Both the position numbers and the translations under genes were made by a program. A stretch of DNA of 62,401 nt, taken from contig JAAUSA010000005.1 of NCBI GenBank assembly GCA_012031975.1, positions 1 through 62,401 of the forward strand. Reading direction: 5' to 3'. Below are positions 1 through 9,073 of this stretch, one piece after another. Position 1 is the first letter of the stretch, and each line of letters begins with the position of its first letter. Below the pieces are notes generated by a model. That model was not told the DNA's origin, did no database searches, and was given only the letters and a program-made list of their open reading frames with translations. This DNA comes from Alkalinema sp. RU_4_3. Its GTDB lineage: Bacteria > Cyanobacteriota > Cyanobacteriia > Leptolyngbyales > Leptolyngbyaceae.

Positions 1-1563
1 CAGGTCTTCTGTCGCATTCGTGGCTATTTTCCACTTTGCGTAAACAGGGTCATTCAGTTGTGGAAGCACTCGTTGCCTTGTTCTCGGGTCAGTCTATTCC
101 CCTTCTTGCTCAACCTGAGTAGTTACGCTTCAAATTGGAATTACTATATCGAGTATAGAACAAGACAAGTAGGCCAAATTGGTGATACACAACTCCCAAT
201 AAATGACCGAGTCGTTTGCACAGATGCGATCGCTCAGGGGTTTCAGAAACTAGCCGAACGACCTGAAATTGTATTGCTCTGGAATGATCCATCAATTCAG
301 AGTGACGGCCCAGTATTAGGTGTCGGGCAGAGCTATCTTGAACAAGATCCAGATGGGAATGGGAAACATCTCAAAATCAGTGTTCTGAACATTCAAAAAG
401 GATTAGCTACAGTTCGAGTGCAATATAAAGTATTTGGAATTGATTTAGGCATCAGACCTTGGCCTGCGGGAGCCGATCGACCTTGGCAAAGCCCAGACAT
501 TGAAATACGCAATGAAAGAGCAAAAGCTAACTCCACTTATGCCAACATTCCTTGGACTGGCAATGTCAATAATGTAGTCGCTAAAGTTACCAATAGTGGT
601 ACCGTTGATGCAACAAAGGTAGCCGTACAAATTTCAGTTAAAGACTATAACCTGGGCGGAGATATTCCCATAACCCAGCCACTCTCGAAAATAATCAAGG
701 ATGTTCCGGCTGGAAAAACTGTAGAATTTATAACTCAATGGATCCCACCAAAGGATGGACACTTCTGCATCTATGTGGAGATCCTACCTTACGCTACAGC
801 CGGTCCTCCAATGATTGTGGATATGAATGCTCACAATAGCATCGCGCAATCAAATTATTCAAGCAATGGTTTACCTGCATCTTCCCCGACAGAACGAACT
901 ATCACTAAGGTTAAGGTAGGGAATCCTTATGATCGATCTGCAACAGCCTATTTAATGCCATCACAAAATAATCCATTCTATCGGACTTATCTCTCGAATC
1001 GTTGGATTTTCCTGAAACCGAAGGAGGTGAGAGAGATAACTGTGATGATGGAATCTCGACTTGATTGGGACGAGGAGCAGAAAAAGTTTCTGCCATTCAT
1101 GAGTACAGCAGAGGCAGACACACTAGCCAACACAACAATACAAGATTGGGGCAGACTTATTCGCCAACCCAATGAAGTATCCATTGCCGCTTACATATCT
1201 AACCCTACAACCGAACATCTGCAATCTACTCGACTGCTAGGTGGGGCGCAGATGCGAGTTTTTAGTGGGCGCAAAGTACATATTCTCCGTTTTGCGGCAC
1301 AAGAAAATCAAGCATCAGGTTTCGTTGCTACCATAGGTAGTGAGGAGCCTGTACCAACTGGAACAGTTATCATTATTTACAAAACTGATGTTGACCCCCG
1401 AGTCGCATATCTTACCCTTCCAGTCAAAAATGGACTATTCCGCACTCAACCCAATCAGGGTGGTCATGCTGGCTTCACTCATGCACAGGCTTATTTTGTT
1501 CCAACCGTTGAGTATGGAGAGGCATATAGTCCAATTGTCCCACTGCACAAGCAAGCGGGATAA
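1..1563 (+). CDS. CARDB-like exported/surface protein, C-terminal part (5' end outside window)
   Basis: The reading frame is open from base 1 with no stop before the first possible start (TTG at 58), so this is the C-terminal ~520 residues of a longer protein that begins before the window. Around codons 180-270 there is a stretch resembling a CARDB/Ig-like adhesion module (NNVVAKVTNSGTVDATKVAV, then PAGKTVEFITQW), followed by a second beta-rich segment (PTERTITKVKVGNPYDRSAT). Such modules occur in exported or surface proteins and peptidases. No catalytic motif is visible in the part present. A hairpin with a T-run follows the stop, so it probably ends its transcript. The real frame is supported by continuous, non-repetitive coding sequence; the family assignment is tentative. 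Confidence 0.6.
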   Translation, partial: QVFCRIRGYFPLCVNRVIQLWKHSLPCSRVSLFPFLLNLSSYASNWNYYIEYRTRQVGQIGDTQLPINDRVVCTDAIAQGFQKLAERPEIVLLWNDPSIQSDGPVLGVGQSYLEQDPDGNGKHLKISVLNIQKGLATVRVQYKVFGIDLGIRPWPAGADRPWQSPDIEIRNERAKANSTYANIPWTGNVNNVVAKVTNSGTVDATKVAVQISVKDYNLGGDIPITQPLSKIIKDVPAGKTVEFITQWIPPKDGHFCIYVEILPYATAGPPMIVDMNAHNSIAQSNYSSNGLPASSPTERTITKVKVGNPYDRSATAYLMPSQNNPFYRTYLSNRWIFLKPKEVREITVMMESRLDWDEEQKKFLPFMSTAEADTLANTTIQDWGRLIRQPNEVSIAAYISNPTTEHLQSTRLLGGAQMRVFSGRKVHILRFAAQENQASGFVATIGSEEPVPTGTVIIIYKTDVDPRVAYLTLPVKNGLFRTQPNQGGHAGFTHAQAYFVPTVEYGEAYSPIVPLHKQAG

Positions 1564-1585
1564 TATTTCTGTAGTATGAAGAATC

Positions 1586-1623
1586 GCTACATCCCCTTAT
1601 TATAGCCTGTATGTAGCATTTTT
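1586..1623 (+). terminator. hairpin plus T-run after the CARDB-like gene
   Basis: The arms GCTACAT (1586-1592) and ATGTAGC (1611-1617) are perfect complements and are followed by ATTTTT. The loop is long (18 nt), so this is a modest Rho-independent-type terminator candidate. Confidence 0.4.
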
Positions 1624-1767
1624 CTGGGGCAGCTAGTCCAAATGCTATACGAAATAGACAAGGGTTTCTGGAGCAGCATCAAATGCCTAAGCTCTATTAC
1701 TTGATTTCTGGACTCAGAAATTGTTACCAAAGTGGCTATACATGTTCACCACAGGATCTCTCTCCAT

Positions 1768-2652
1768 ATGAGCCAGAAGTTGTCAACCAAACTCCTAACC
1801 AACCCCGATCGCCTCGAAGTCCAAGATAGCGAGAAAAATGTAATGGCAACCTTCACCCTTGGTTGCTACACCGTCACCCTAAACGGCCCTCAACGCACCC
1901 TCAAAGAACACCAAGCCAGCATCACCCACACAACCTGGGTACGCACCCTCCCCACCCCTTTCAACGGCAAACTCAACGCTGACTGGCTCACCAAAGCCCT
2001 AGCTGCCAATCAAAACCAAACACCTGACATCCTCGCGATCGCCCTGCAATATATCCGAGGTGCACCCCCCATCCTCAAGCAAAATAACTTGCAAATCGCA
2101 GGTGACGCAGGATATGGTCCCGTCATCAACGGCAAAGATCAAGAAGGCTCCGACTTCAACGATTACCTTGGCATCCCCTGGAAATACGACGGCAACGCTG
2201 ACAATCCTGAACCCGAACAACTTCGCTGCCTTGACTGCTCCGGCTTCATCCGCATGATCTGGGGCTATCGCCATAATTTTCCCAACTCCGGCTACACCGA
2301 CACCATCCCCCTAGCCAAAGACCTCAAAGACAATCTCACCCTACCGCGCAGAGCATGGCAAATGTACGATAGCGCCCCCGGCATTATCATCACCCCCAAC
2401 ACCAATCAACCAATTACCAACTTCTCCAAACTTCAAATTGGCGATCTCGTCTTTTTCGACGGTAGTAACGATGATGGCAACGCGATCGATCACGTCGGCA
2501 TGTACATGGGAATTGACACCAACGGAAACCATCGTTTCATCTCTAGCCGCAAATCCCTCAAAGGCCCAACCATGCGTGACAACGAAAAACCATCTATCCT
2601 CAACGGCGATAAACACTATGCCCAATCCTTTCGTGCTGTTCGCCGCCTATAG
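1768..2652 (+). CDS. NlpC/P60 family cysteine peptidase
   Basis: Predicted cell-wall hydrolase that would cleave peptide cross-bridges of peptidoglycan (gamma-D-Glu-diaminopimelate type, by family). The catalytic Cys is in LDCSGFIRMIWGYR and the catalytic His in DHVGMYMGID, the order and spacing expected of NlpC/P60; QIGDLVFFDG is the usual segment between them. The first ~100 residues form a beta-rich region that could be an SH3-like wall-binding part. A GTG at 1732 is in frame, but ATG at 1768 starts the recognisable part and is preferred. No signal peptide is evident. The amidohydrolase downstream runs in the same direction about 150 bp away, so the two may be cotranscribed. Confidence 0.8.
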   Translation: MSQKLSTKLLTNPDRLEVQDSEKNVMATFTLGCYTVTLNGPQRTLKEHQASITHTTWVRTLPTPFNGKLNADWLTKALAANQNQTPDILAIALQYIRGAPPILKQNNLQIAGDAGYGPVINGKDQEGSDFNDYLGIPWKYDGNADNPEPEQLRCLDCSGFIRMIWGYRHNFPNSGYTDTIPLAKDLKDNLTLPRRAWQMYDSAPGIIITPNTNQPITNFSKLQIGDLVFFDGSNDDGNAIDHVGMYMGIDTNGNHRFISSRKSLKGPTMRDNEKPSILNGDKHYAQSFRAVRRL

Positions 2653-2799
2653 TCTCTATTCCTTCCCATGTTCACCACTTCCCCCATCTCCGCCCAACCC
2701 CAACACCCCAACGACTTCCACGCCCAACGAAAAAATGAGCCTCACCAACTTCTTTCGCGGCATCGAAACCGTCATTCGTTTTTTAGCGGAGTATGCCAC

Positions 2800-3561
2800 A
2801 TGATCATCGACTGCCACTGCCACGCCGGAAAAGGCGACCTCCTCACTGGCCCTTGGGACACCGATGCCCCCCTCGAAACCTACCTGCGTCGTTCCAAAGC
2901 CGCAGGCATCCACAAAACTGTGATTTTCTCCCCCTTCCACAGCGACTACCAAAAAGCCAACGCCAACACCGCCCGCATCATCGCCAAAATGCCCGATCGC
3001 TTCATCGGCTTCGCCTTCGCTCACGCCCAACGCGACAAAGGCAAAATTTACCAAACGATCGCCGAAGCCGTAACCCGCTGGCAATTTCGCGGCATCAAAG
3101 TCCACCGCATGGACGGCCCCGCCACCCGCGAAGTCTGCGATGCTGCCCGTGCCTTTGGTATCCCGTTGCTCTACGACCCCGCCGGACAAACTGATCTAGT
3201 TGAACTCCTCGCTGCCGAATATCCCGATGTCAATTTCATCATCCCCCATCTCGGCAGCTTCGCCGACGATTGGCGCGCCCATATCCGCATCATCGACCAA
3301 ATGGTGCGCTATCCCAACGTTTACACCGATACTTCTGGAATTCGTCGTTTCGATTACCTTGTCCAAGCGATCAAACGCGCGGGTGCCCATAAAGTCCTCT
3401 TCGGCACCGATGGCCCCTGGCTCCATCCCGGACTCGAACTGCACAAAATTAAACTACTCGGCCTCCCTCCCCAACAGGAGTCCCTTATTCTCGGCGGTAA
3501 CCTGCTTCGACTATTGAAAACTGCCAAAACGCCAACAAAATCTCGACAAGAATTAACTTAG
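2800..3561 (+). CDS. amidohydrolase-2/TatD-like metal-dependent hydrolase, 3' end truncated by a MITE
   Basis: TIM-barrel metal hydrolase of the amidohydrolase-2 family. Metal-binding IDCHCH is at residues 3-8, with further His-rich strand ends at KVHRMDG, IIPHLGSF and the terminal Asp in VLFGTDGPWLHPG. Substrate is unknown. The frame is open from 2668, but ATG 2800 directly precedes the N-terminal metal motif. The last codons (Leu, Thr, stop) are supplied by the left terminal repeat of the inserted element at 3553. Removing the element and one copy of TTAA joins this frame to 3838-3923 and adds about 30 codons before TAG. The catalytic core is complete, so activity may persist. Confidence 0.8.
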   Translation: MIIDCHCHAGKGDLLTGPWDTDAPLETYLRRSKAAGIHKTVIFSPFHSDYQKANANTARIIAKMPDRFIGFAFAHAQRDKGKIYQTIAEAVTRWQFRGIKVHRMDGPATREVCDAARAFGIPLLYDPAGQTDLVELLAAEYPDVNFIIPHLGSFADDWRAHIRIIDQMVRYPNVYTDTSGIRRFDYLVQAIKRAGAHKVLFGTDGPWLHPGLELHKIKLLGLPPQQESLILGGNLLRLLKTAKTPTKSRQELT

Positions 3562-3837
3562 ATCTTGCACCTTTCAGAGAAAGGTAGGTCTGGCAATGAC
3601 TTGGGTATGGGCTGGTCAAGGCTTATCCCGAGCCTCTAGGAACAGACCTAAGACTGCATTCAGGCTGGCTTTCTGGTAGACAGTGGGCATCAGACATACA
3701 AGGCCATACACTAGAGCTTGGGCGTACTTTGAGATGGTGTCCATAACCGTCCACTGAAATTGTTATATACGCCCTTTCTCACAGGTTTTCACGCTTTTGG
3801 CAATCCCAGATATCCGTAGGTGCAAGATCTGAGTTAA
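3553..3837. mobile_element. IS701-like MITE (non-autonomous element, ~285 bp including TTAA flanks)
   Basis: Bases 3553-3572 and 3818-3837 are inverted copies of each other with one mismatch in 20 (core AGATCTTGCACCT / AGGTGCAAGATCT). Both outer ends are TTAA, which fits the 4-bp YTAR target duplication known for the IS701 family. Inside, on the minus strand, lie the first 42 codons of a transposase. The element sits in the last codons of the amidohydrolase gene, and removing it restores the longer frame. No complete transposase is present, so it could move only if one is supplied elsewhere. Confidence 0.75.
3616..3744 (-). pseudogene. transposase N-terminal remnant (IS701/IS4-like) inside the MITE
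   Basis: A 42-codon frame from ATG at 3744 reads MDTISKYAQALVYGLV..., then LMPTVYQKASLNAVLGLFLE and a TGA. It resembles the start of IS701/IS4-type transposases, in which a short helical lead precedes LLGLFLEAQG. All catalytic DDE residues are missing because the internal part of the parent IS has been deleted. Confidence 0.65.
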
Positions 3838-3919
3838 GTATGACGATCGGCACAGAGGAGCAAAATCGATTGCTTTTGGATATGTTGGTTGGGTTGGGCT
3901 TGCAGGAAACCGTTGGGGT

Positions 3920-5301
3920 TTAGGACCGAAAACTACCATTCCAACCGCTCCCGCCCAAACCCGACGCCGGGGCCTTCGATCGCACCACCTGCCAAACCTC
4001 CATCTCCCCCTTCCCCTTCACCGAAATCACCCCATGGATTCACAGTCGTAGGCCGATCGCACCAATTCATGGGTAACACAGGTAATCTGAATGCGGCCCG
4101 GTGTACCGTGGGATTCCATGCGGCTGGCCGTGTTTACCGTATCTCCCCAGAGGTCATAGAGGTATTTTCTACGGCCAATTACCCCGGCGACAACGCTACC
4201 GGAATGGATGCCGATGCGGAGGTTGAGGTCATAGTCGTATTCCTGGGAGAAGCGTTCGACGCAGCGCAGCATTCGTACGCCCAATCGCACCATTTCGATC
4301 GCATGGTCAACCTTGGGTTTTGGCACACCGCCCGCCACCATATAGCAATCGCCAATGGTTTTGATTTTTTCTAGACCCTGTTCCTCGACGAGGCGATCGA
4401 ATTGCGAAAACACTTCGTCTAGCATTCCCACGAGTTCACTGGGCGATAGTCGTTCGGATAACTGAGTAAACCCCACAATATCGGCAAACAGAATACTTAC
4501 GTCATCGTATTCTTGGGCGATCGCCTCCGGATTTCGTTTCAATTGGTAGGCAATTTCCTGGGGCAGCACATTTTTTAATAGTCGCTCCGATTTGCGGCGC
4601 TCGTACACCAAGGCCCGGCGATGGATGAAGTCAATGCGGGAGGATAGTTCGCTGCTGTAGCCCATCACCATGCCAGCGATGTTAATAAAACTGAGGAAAA
4701 AGAGCGATCCGGCGATCTCCCCCTTGGTGGGTATACCATAGGTTGGTAACTGCCACATTGTTGTCGTTAATAGATAGGCCAAGGTCACAGCCCAGCCCAC
4801 AACGGTTGCCTTCCAAAAGGTCACCCGACAAAGCTGAACCCCCAAAATAATGAACACCAATCCCTGGGCATAGCTTTTATAACTGGATTCATCCGACTGT
4901 GCGATCCAGCCGATCGACACCACCCCAAGCCCCCCGATCAAAAACACCAGCGCCACAATTTCCGGCAGCCGCCGATACCACTTAGGCTGAAAACTCAGGT
5001 ACAGCGCTAGGGCATACAGCGGACAAATCACCCCGTAGCGTATCCACCAAAACTGCTCCCGAGAATTCGGCATGCCCCAAAAATCCGAAATCCCAAAGGC
5101 CATAAAGCCCAACAGAAAGCCCGCCAGCACAGGCCTGATCACCCGCACCGCCCCATAGCGATAAAACTTCTGAAACTGCTTCTCGATCGCCCCCGGAAAC
5201 CACAATCGAAACGCATAGGGCGACAGATCCTCATCCTCATCCCGCCGATCTAAACCCGGTGAATAGAGCAGCCATCCTTTCCGTTCAGGGGCCATAGGCA
5301 C
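3920..5301 (-). CDS. membrane-bound class III adenylate/guanylate cyclase (frameshifted near 4030)
   Basis: Makes cAMP (or cGMP) at the membrane. The N-terminal half has about six hydrophobic segments (for example RPVLAGFLLGFMAFGISDFW and IVALVFLIGGLGVVSIGWIA). The C-terminal half is a class III catalytic domain with metal Asp residues in ILFADIVGFT and IGDCYMVAGG, and nucleotide/transition-state residues in LYDLWGDTVNTASRME. The main frame stops at 4027 after YDCESMG. One base shifted, the sequence continues as VISVKGKGEMEVWQVVRSK, the standard family C-terminus, to TAA at 3920. One G appears to be missing from the run at 4030-4033. An intact domain apart from this suggests a sequencing error or a recent mutation. 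It is convergent with the MITE side and separate from the ABC operon. Confidence 0.8.
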
Positions 5302-5332
5302 TTTGCTTCAAACTCGGTAAACGCTGACCCCT

Positions 5333-6133
5333 CTAATCTAACAAGAGACCATCCTCTGCGAAATCCGCCGCGTTGCGCAAGTTACTGAAACGATCGAGCA
5401 AATCCCCAATCGTCAAGGCCCGCCGCGCTTCCCCCGAAGTATCAAGAATGATTTCCCCCGAGTGGAGCATAATTGTCCGATCGCCCACTTCCAACGCCTG
5501 TCGCATACTGTGGGTGACCATTAGGGTGGTGAGGTTTTCCCGTTGGACTAGGGTGGCGGTCAGAGCGAGGACCTTAGTGGCGGCGGCGGGATCGAGGGCG
5601 GCGGTATGTTCGTCGAGGAGCAGGATTTGGCTGGAGGCAAGGCTGGCCATCAGGAGACTCACGGCTTGGCGTTGGCCGCCGGAGAGCAGACCGATCGCAT
5701 CATCCAGGCGATTCTCTAGGCCCAACCCCAATTCCACCAGCCGCTCCCGCCAGCGTTGTCGTTTTGGCCTTGGTAGGGCGAACTTGAGTCCCCGACGGCT
5801 GCCCCGGCGATCGGCCAGGGCCAGGTTTTCCGCCAGGGTGAGGTGGGGGCAGGAGCCAGCCAGGGGGTTTTGGAAGACGCGGGAGACGAGGGGGGCGCGG
5901 TCGGGGACGCTGAGACGGGTGACGTTGCGATCGCCCAGCCAAACGTCGCCTTGGGTGGGTCGCAGGTCGCCGGAGAGCAAATTGAGCAGGGTGGATTTGC
6001 CCGCGCCGTTGCTGCCGATCACGGTGATGAACTGGCCGGGCTCGATCGTCAGGTCTAACCCAGTAAAAACCACGTTTTCCAAGGCTGTGCCGGGATTGAA
6101 GGTGAGGTGGATGTTTTCTAGGCGGATGGTCAT
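5333..6133 (-). CDS. ABC transporter ATP-binding protein (TrpXYZ-like importer)
   Basis: ATPase subunit of the ABC importer encoded with the next two genes. Walker A is GSNGAGKST, the signature motif LLSGGQRQAVS, Walker B SQILLLDEHTAALDP, and the switch His is in MVTHSMRQAL. Length (266 aa) is normal. It overlaps the upstream permease by 4 bp (ATGA), so the set is translationally coupled. The family of SBP PF04392 plus BPD-type permease plus this ATPase is often annotated as tryptophan/tyrosine uptake, but the substrate here is not shown by sequence. Confidence 0.85.
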   Translation of the reverse strand: MTIRLENIHLTFNPGTALENVVFTGLDLTIEPGQFITVIGSNGAGKSTLLNLLSGDLRPTQGDVWLGDRNVTRLSVPDRAPLVSRVFQNPLAGSCPHLTLAENLALADRRGSRRGLKFALPRPKRQRWRERLVELGLGLENRLDDAIGLLSGGQRQAVSLLMASLASSQILLLDEHTAALDPAAATKVLALTATLVQRENLTTLMVTHSMRQALEVGDRTIMLHSGEIILDTSGEARRALTIGDLLDRFSNLRNAADFAEDGLLLD

Positions 6134-6987
6134 GATGGACGCTTGAGGTTGGGGAGGACTAGGGCGATCGTCACGATGACGGCGGTGATTAGGTTGAGGT
6201 CCTGGGGTTGCAGGCCGAGGGGGCGACTGTTGAGGGCAGCGGTGATAGCGGTCTGGTAGGCGAGGGAGCCAAGGATGGCACTGCCTGTGGGGCGAAGCCA
6301 GCGGTTTCCTAAGGTTTCGCCCACGATCACGGCGGCGAGCCCAAAGACGATCGTCCCCACGCCTAAGCCTGCATCGGCAAAGCCCGCCACCTGGGCGAAT
6401 AGACCGCCAGCTAGTCCCACTAAACCATTGCTCAGGGCCATGCCGAGGATAATCATGGTGCCCGTGTTGATTCCCTGGGCGCGGGCCATGGTGGGGTTGG
6501 CGCCTGTGGCTCGCAGGGCAAGGCCTAGTTCTGTGCGGAAGAAGAGATCGAGGAGGAGTTTGATCCCAAGGACGATCGCGCCGAGGACTAGGGTGCGATC
6601 CCAGGGGCCTGTTAAGCTCGAAAACAGTGTCTTCTCCCCTAGGAGCGCCAGGTTAGGGCGGCCCATCACCCGCAGGTTGATCGAGTAGAGGGCGATCATC
6701 ACCAGGATGCTGGCCAGGAGATTTAAGATACGCAGTTTGACATGGAGCAGGGCGGTGAGGGTTCCGGCGATCGATCCGGCCAAGGCGCCCGCAAACGTCG
6801 CAATGGCAGGCGGCACCCCCTGGACAATCAGCACCGCCGTCACCGCCGCCCCCAGGGGAAAACTCCCGTCCACCGTCAGGTCCGGAAAGTCCAGCACCCG
6901 GAAGGACAAATAGACTCCCAGCCCCACTAGGGCGTAGAGCAGGCCCTGTTCCATGGCCCCCGAAAGGACGACGAGCCAAGCACTCAC
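6130..6987 (-). CDS. ABC transporter permease (TrpXYZ-like importer)
   Basis: Inner-membrane channel subunit of the same importer. There are about eight to nine hydrophobic helices, beginning MEQGLLYALVGLGVYLSFRV. The conserved DLTVDGSFPLGAAV segment near residue 40 is typical of COG4120 permeases. Its start overlaps the stop of the substrate-binding protein gene by 4 bp and its stop overlaps the ATPase start, giving gene order SBP-permease-ATPase. Confidence 0.85.
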   Translation of the reverse strand: MSAWLVVLSGAMEQGLLYALVGLGVYLSFRVLDFPDLTVDGSFPLGAAVTAVLIVQGVPPAIATFAGALAGSIAGTLTALLHVKLRILNLLASILVMIALYSINLRVMGRPNLALLGEKTLFSSLTGPWDRTLVLGAIVLGIKLLLDLFFRTELGLALRATGANPTMARAQGINTGTMIILGMALSNGLVGLAGGLFAQVAGFADAGLGVGTIVFGLAAVIVGETLGNRWLRPTGSAILGSLAYQTAITAALNSRPLGLQPQDLNLITAVIVTIALVLPNLKRPS

Positions 6988-7941
6988 TGGACCACCTTCG
7001 CTGCGGTTTTGACGAGGGCTTCGGGGAGTTTGACCCCCATGGCGGTGGCGGCCTTAGGGTTGAGGTAGAGATCCAGCTGTTCAGGGGTTTCCACCGGGAT
7101 GCTGCCGGGGGCTTCGCCCTTGAGGATGCGGACGACGATTTTGCCGGTTTGTTTGCCGAGGGTTTTGTAGTTGAAGCCGAGGGAGGCGATCGCCCCCCGT
7201 TCCACGGAATCATTGTCCCCGGAGAAGATGGGCAGTTTGTTGGCGGTGCCGACTTGAAGGACCGATTCTAGGGCGGAGACGACGGTGTTGTCGGTGGGGA
7301 CATAGACCGCATCGGCCCGGCCCAGCAGACTTTTGCTGGCATTGGCGACCCCGCTGGAGCCTGTGACGGTGGCTTCGACGATCGTCATCCCCCGCTTGGG
7401 GGCTTCGACCTTGAGCAGGTTGACGAGGGTGACTGAATTGGCTTCGCCGCCGTTGTAGACGACTCCGAGTCGTTTGGTTTTGGGAGTGATTTTTTTGATC
7501 AGGTCCAGGTGCTTGCCGATGGGGGCGAGATCGCTGACGCCCGTGACCAAACCACTGCCCGGCTTGAGGTTGGGCACCAGCCTGGCATTGACAGGATCGG
7601 TGACCGCCGAGAAAACCACGGGTGTTTTTGGGGCGCTGGTGACCGCCGCCTGGGCCGAGGGTGTGGCGATCGCCACGATCACGCTGGGCGACTGGGCGGC
7701 AAACTTCTTGGCGATTTGGACGGCGGTGGCAGGGTTGCCCTGGGCACTTTCCCACTGCCAGTTGAGGGTTTTGGCAGGGTCATAGCCATTGGCGATCAGC
7801 TCCTCCTTGAGGCCATCGCGGACGGCATTGAGGGAAGGGTGCTCAACGATCTGGCTGACGGCAACCGTGGGGTTGGCTGGATTGGGGGGTACAGCCGATC
7901 GCACCAAGCAGCAAAACAGGGAGGAATCGTACGATCTTCAT
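6984..7941 (-). CDS. ABC substrate-binding lipoprotein, PF04392 type (frameshifted in a C6/G6 run at 7884)
   Basis: Periplasmic ligand-binding component of the importer. The main frame starts late (MVRSAVPPNP...), while an ATG at 7941 in another frame gives MKIVRFLPVLLLGAIGC, a clear lipoprotein signal with lipobox LGAIGC. If one base is removed from the six-G run at 7884-7889, the two join as ...GC-TPNPANPTVAVSQIVEH, the usual N-terminus of the family. The mature part has the two-lobe features IVAIATPSAQAAV, PVVFSAVTDPV and LGVVYNGGEANS. The break is probably a sequencing error; without its signal the protein would not be exported. Confidence 0.8.
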
Positions 7942-8017
7942 AACCGGGGGGGATACATGCCTTAAGATCACGGATCAGATTATAGCGGCTTGGCTTTATA
8001 TGCAAGGCCATATTGTG

Positions 8018-8803
8018 ATGAAACAGCGATCGGCGACCTTTTCCCCCACCCAGGACTTCATCTACAACCCCCCGGCAGCAGCCCATGGCGCCAAACGCAT
8101 CCTGGTCAAACCCAACCTTGGCTATCCCGTCGGTCCACCTGTGACCGTGAGTATGGGGGTTTTGCAACAGATTTTGGTGGGGTTGCGATCGATCGCCCCC
8201 CAGGCCGAGATTCTAATTGTCGAGGGGGTCTGTTCTCCGGTGAGTCTAAACGAGATTGTCGGAAAACATGGTTTGTATAAAATACTCGATTCAAATATGC
8301 AGTTGCTAGATGCTGACGAATTAGACTGCATTGAGTATGAAAATAAACATCATTCTCCAGTCCGCTTCAAATCCATGTGGGCACCCAAACTCCTCACAGA
8401 AGTAGACTGCCGCATCACCGTCGGCACCTTCAAACGCACTATTCTTAAAGATGAGCCCTTAATTTCCGCCTCGTTAAAAAACCTCTATGGTTTATTCCCC
8501 CGCGCCAAATACAAAGCCCGCAGCGCCAATTCCCGAGGTCAATTGCATCGACCTTCCGTCCCAGGCATTTTACAGGATGTCTATGGCTGCATTGGGCATT
8601 TATTTGACAGCGCGATCGTGGATGCGGATTTGCGGTTTGTCAGCAAGGATTGGAAGCCCGATCGCGGTGACGTTATAGCCTGCGGGAAAGTGTTCTGGGG
8701 AAATTGTCCGATCGCCGTGGATCGGTTGGCTTGCGAGACGATCGGGGAAGGAATTGGGTATTTGGGGGCGATCGAGGCGAGTGAAATATACCGTACGCCA
8801 TAG
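8018..8803 (+). CDS. DUF362 family protein
   Basis: Cytosolic protein of the DUF362 family. Conserved family features are KRILVKPNLGYP near the N-terminus, the VDCRITVGTFKRT block, and SLKNLYGLFPRAKYK in the middle. DUF362 members are sometimes fused to ferredoxin modules, but no 4Fe-4S Cys motif is present here. Biochemical role is unknown. Two starts compete (8000 and 8018); ATG 8018 is preferred. It is divergent from the ABC operon, sharing about 75 bp of upstream sequence. Confidence 0.75.
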   Translation: MKQRSATFSPTQDFIYNPPAAAHGAKRILVKPNLGYPVGPPVTVSMGVLQQILVGLRSIAPQAEILIVEGVCSPVSLNEIVGKHGLYKILDSNMQLLDADELDCIEYENKHHSPVRFKSMWAPKLLTEVDCRITVGTFKRTILKDEPLISASLKNLYGLFPRAKYKARSANSRGQLHRPSVPGILQDVYGCIGHLFDSAIVDADLRFVSKDWKPDRGDVIACGKVFWGNCPIAVDRLACETIGEGIGYLGAIEASEIYRTP

Positions 8804-8842
8804 AATAGTCCGATCACCCCTCTGACACAATAGCCGTCTTTG

Positions 8843-9073
8843 ATGGCGAAGTGGGTGATGGACTCCCGTAGGGTGCAGCCAGAGGTGCAGCAACAGGGGG
8901 CATCCCAGGAAGTGTTGAGTTTTTTAATGACCCAGCCGACGCCGCAGGATATTTTGGAGTTTAGGGTGTCAGAGGTGGCACAGGCGAGATTGAGATTGTT
9001 GCTCGATCGCAACTGTGAAGGGGCATTGAGGGTGAGACGGCTGAGTTGCCTTTGGTGCCTGAAGCTGTCATGA
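8843..9073 (+). pseudogene. remnant of a short cyanobacterial conserved protein (antitoxin-like)
   Basis: The segment QEVLSFLMTQPTPQDILEF followed by RLRLLLDRNCEGAL resembles a group of ~70-100 aa cyanobacterial proteins that normally continue TxEExAEL and are often neighbours of toxin genes. After GAL the frame is lost, and GETAEL appears in another frame before homology ends. The gene looks decayed rather than simply mis-sequenced, because nothing matches downstream. Confidence 0.45.

Noticed and set aside
2735-2803. 22-codon frame (MSLTNFFRGIETVIRF...) overlapping the amidohydrolase start by ATGA
   Set aside because: Tempting coupling arrangement, but too short to support and not known; kept only as a note.
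3840-3923. 27-codon plus-strand frame after the MITE
   Set aside because: Not a gene of its own; it continues the amidohydrolase frame once the element is removed.
5373-6146. 257-codon plus-strand frame over the ABC ATPase
   Set aside because: Antisense shadow; Arg/Ser-rich, no family.
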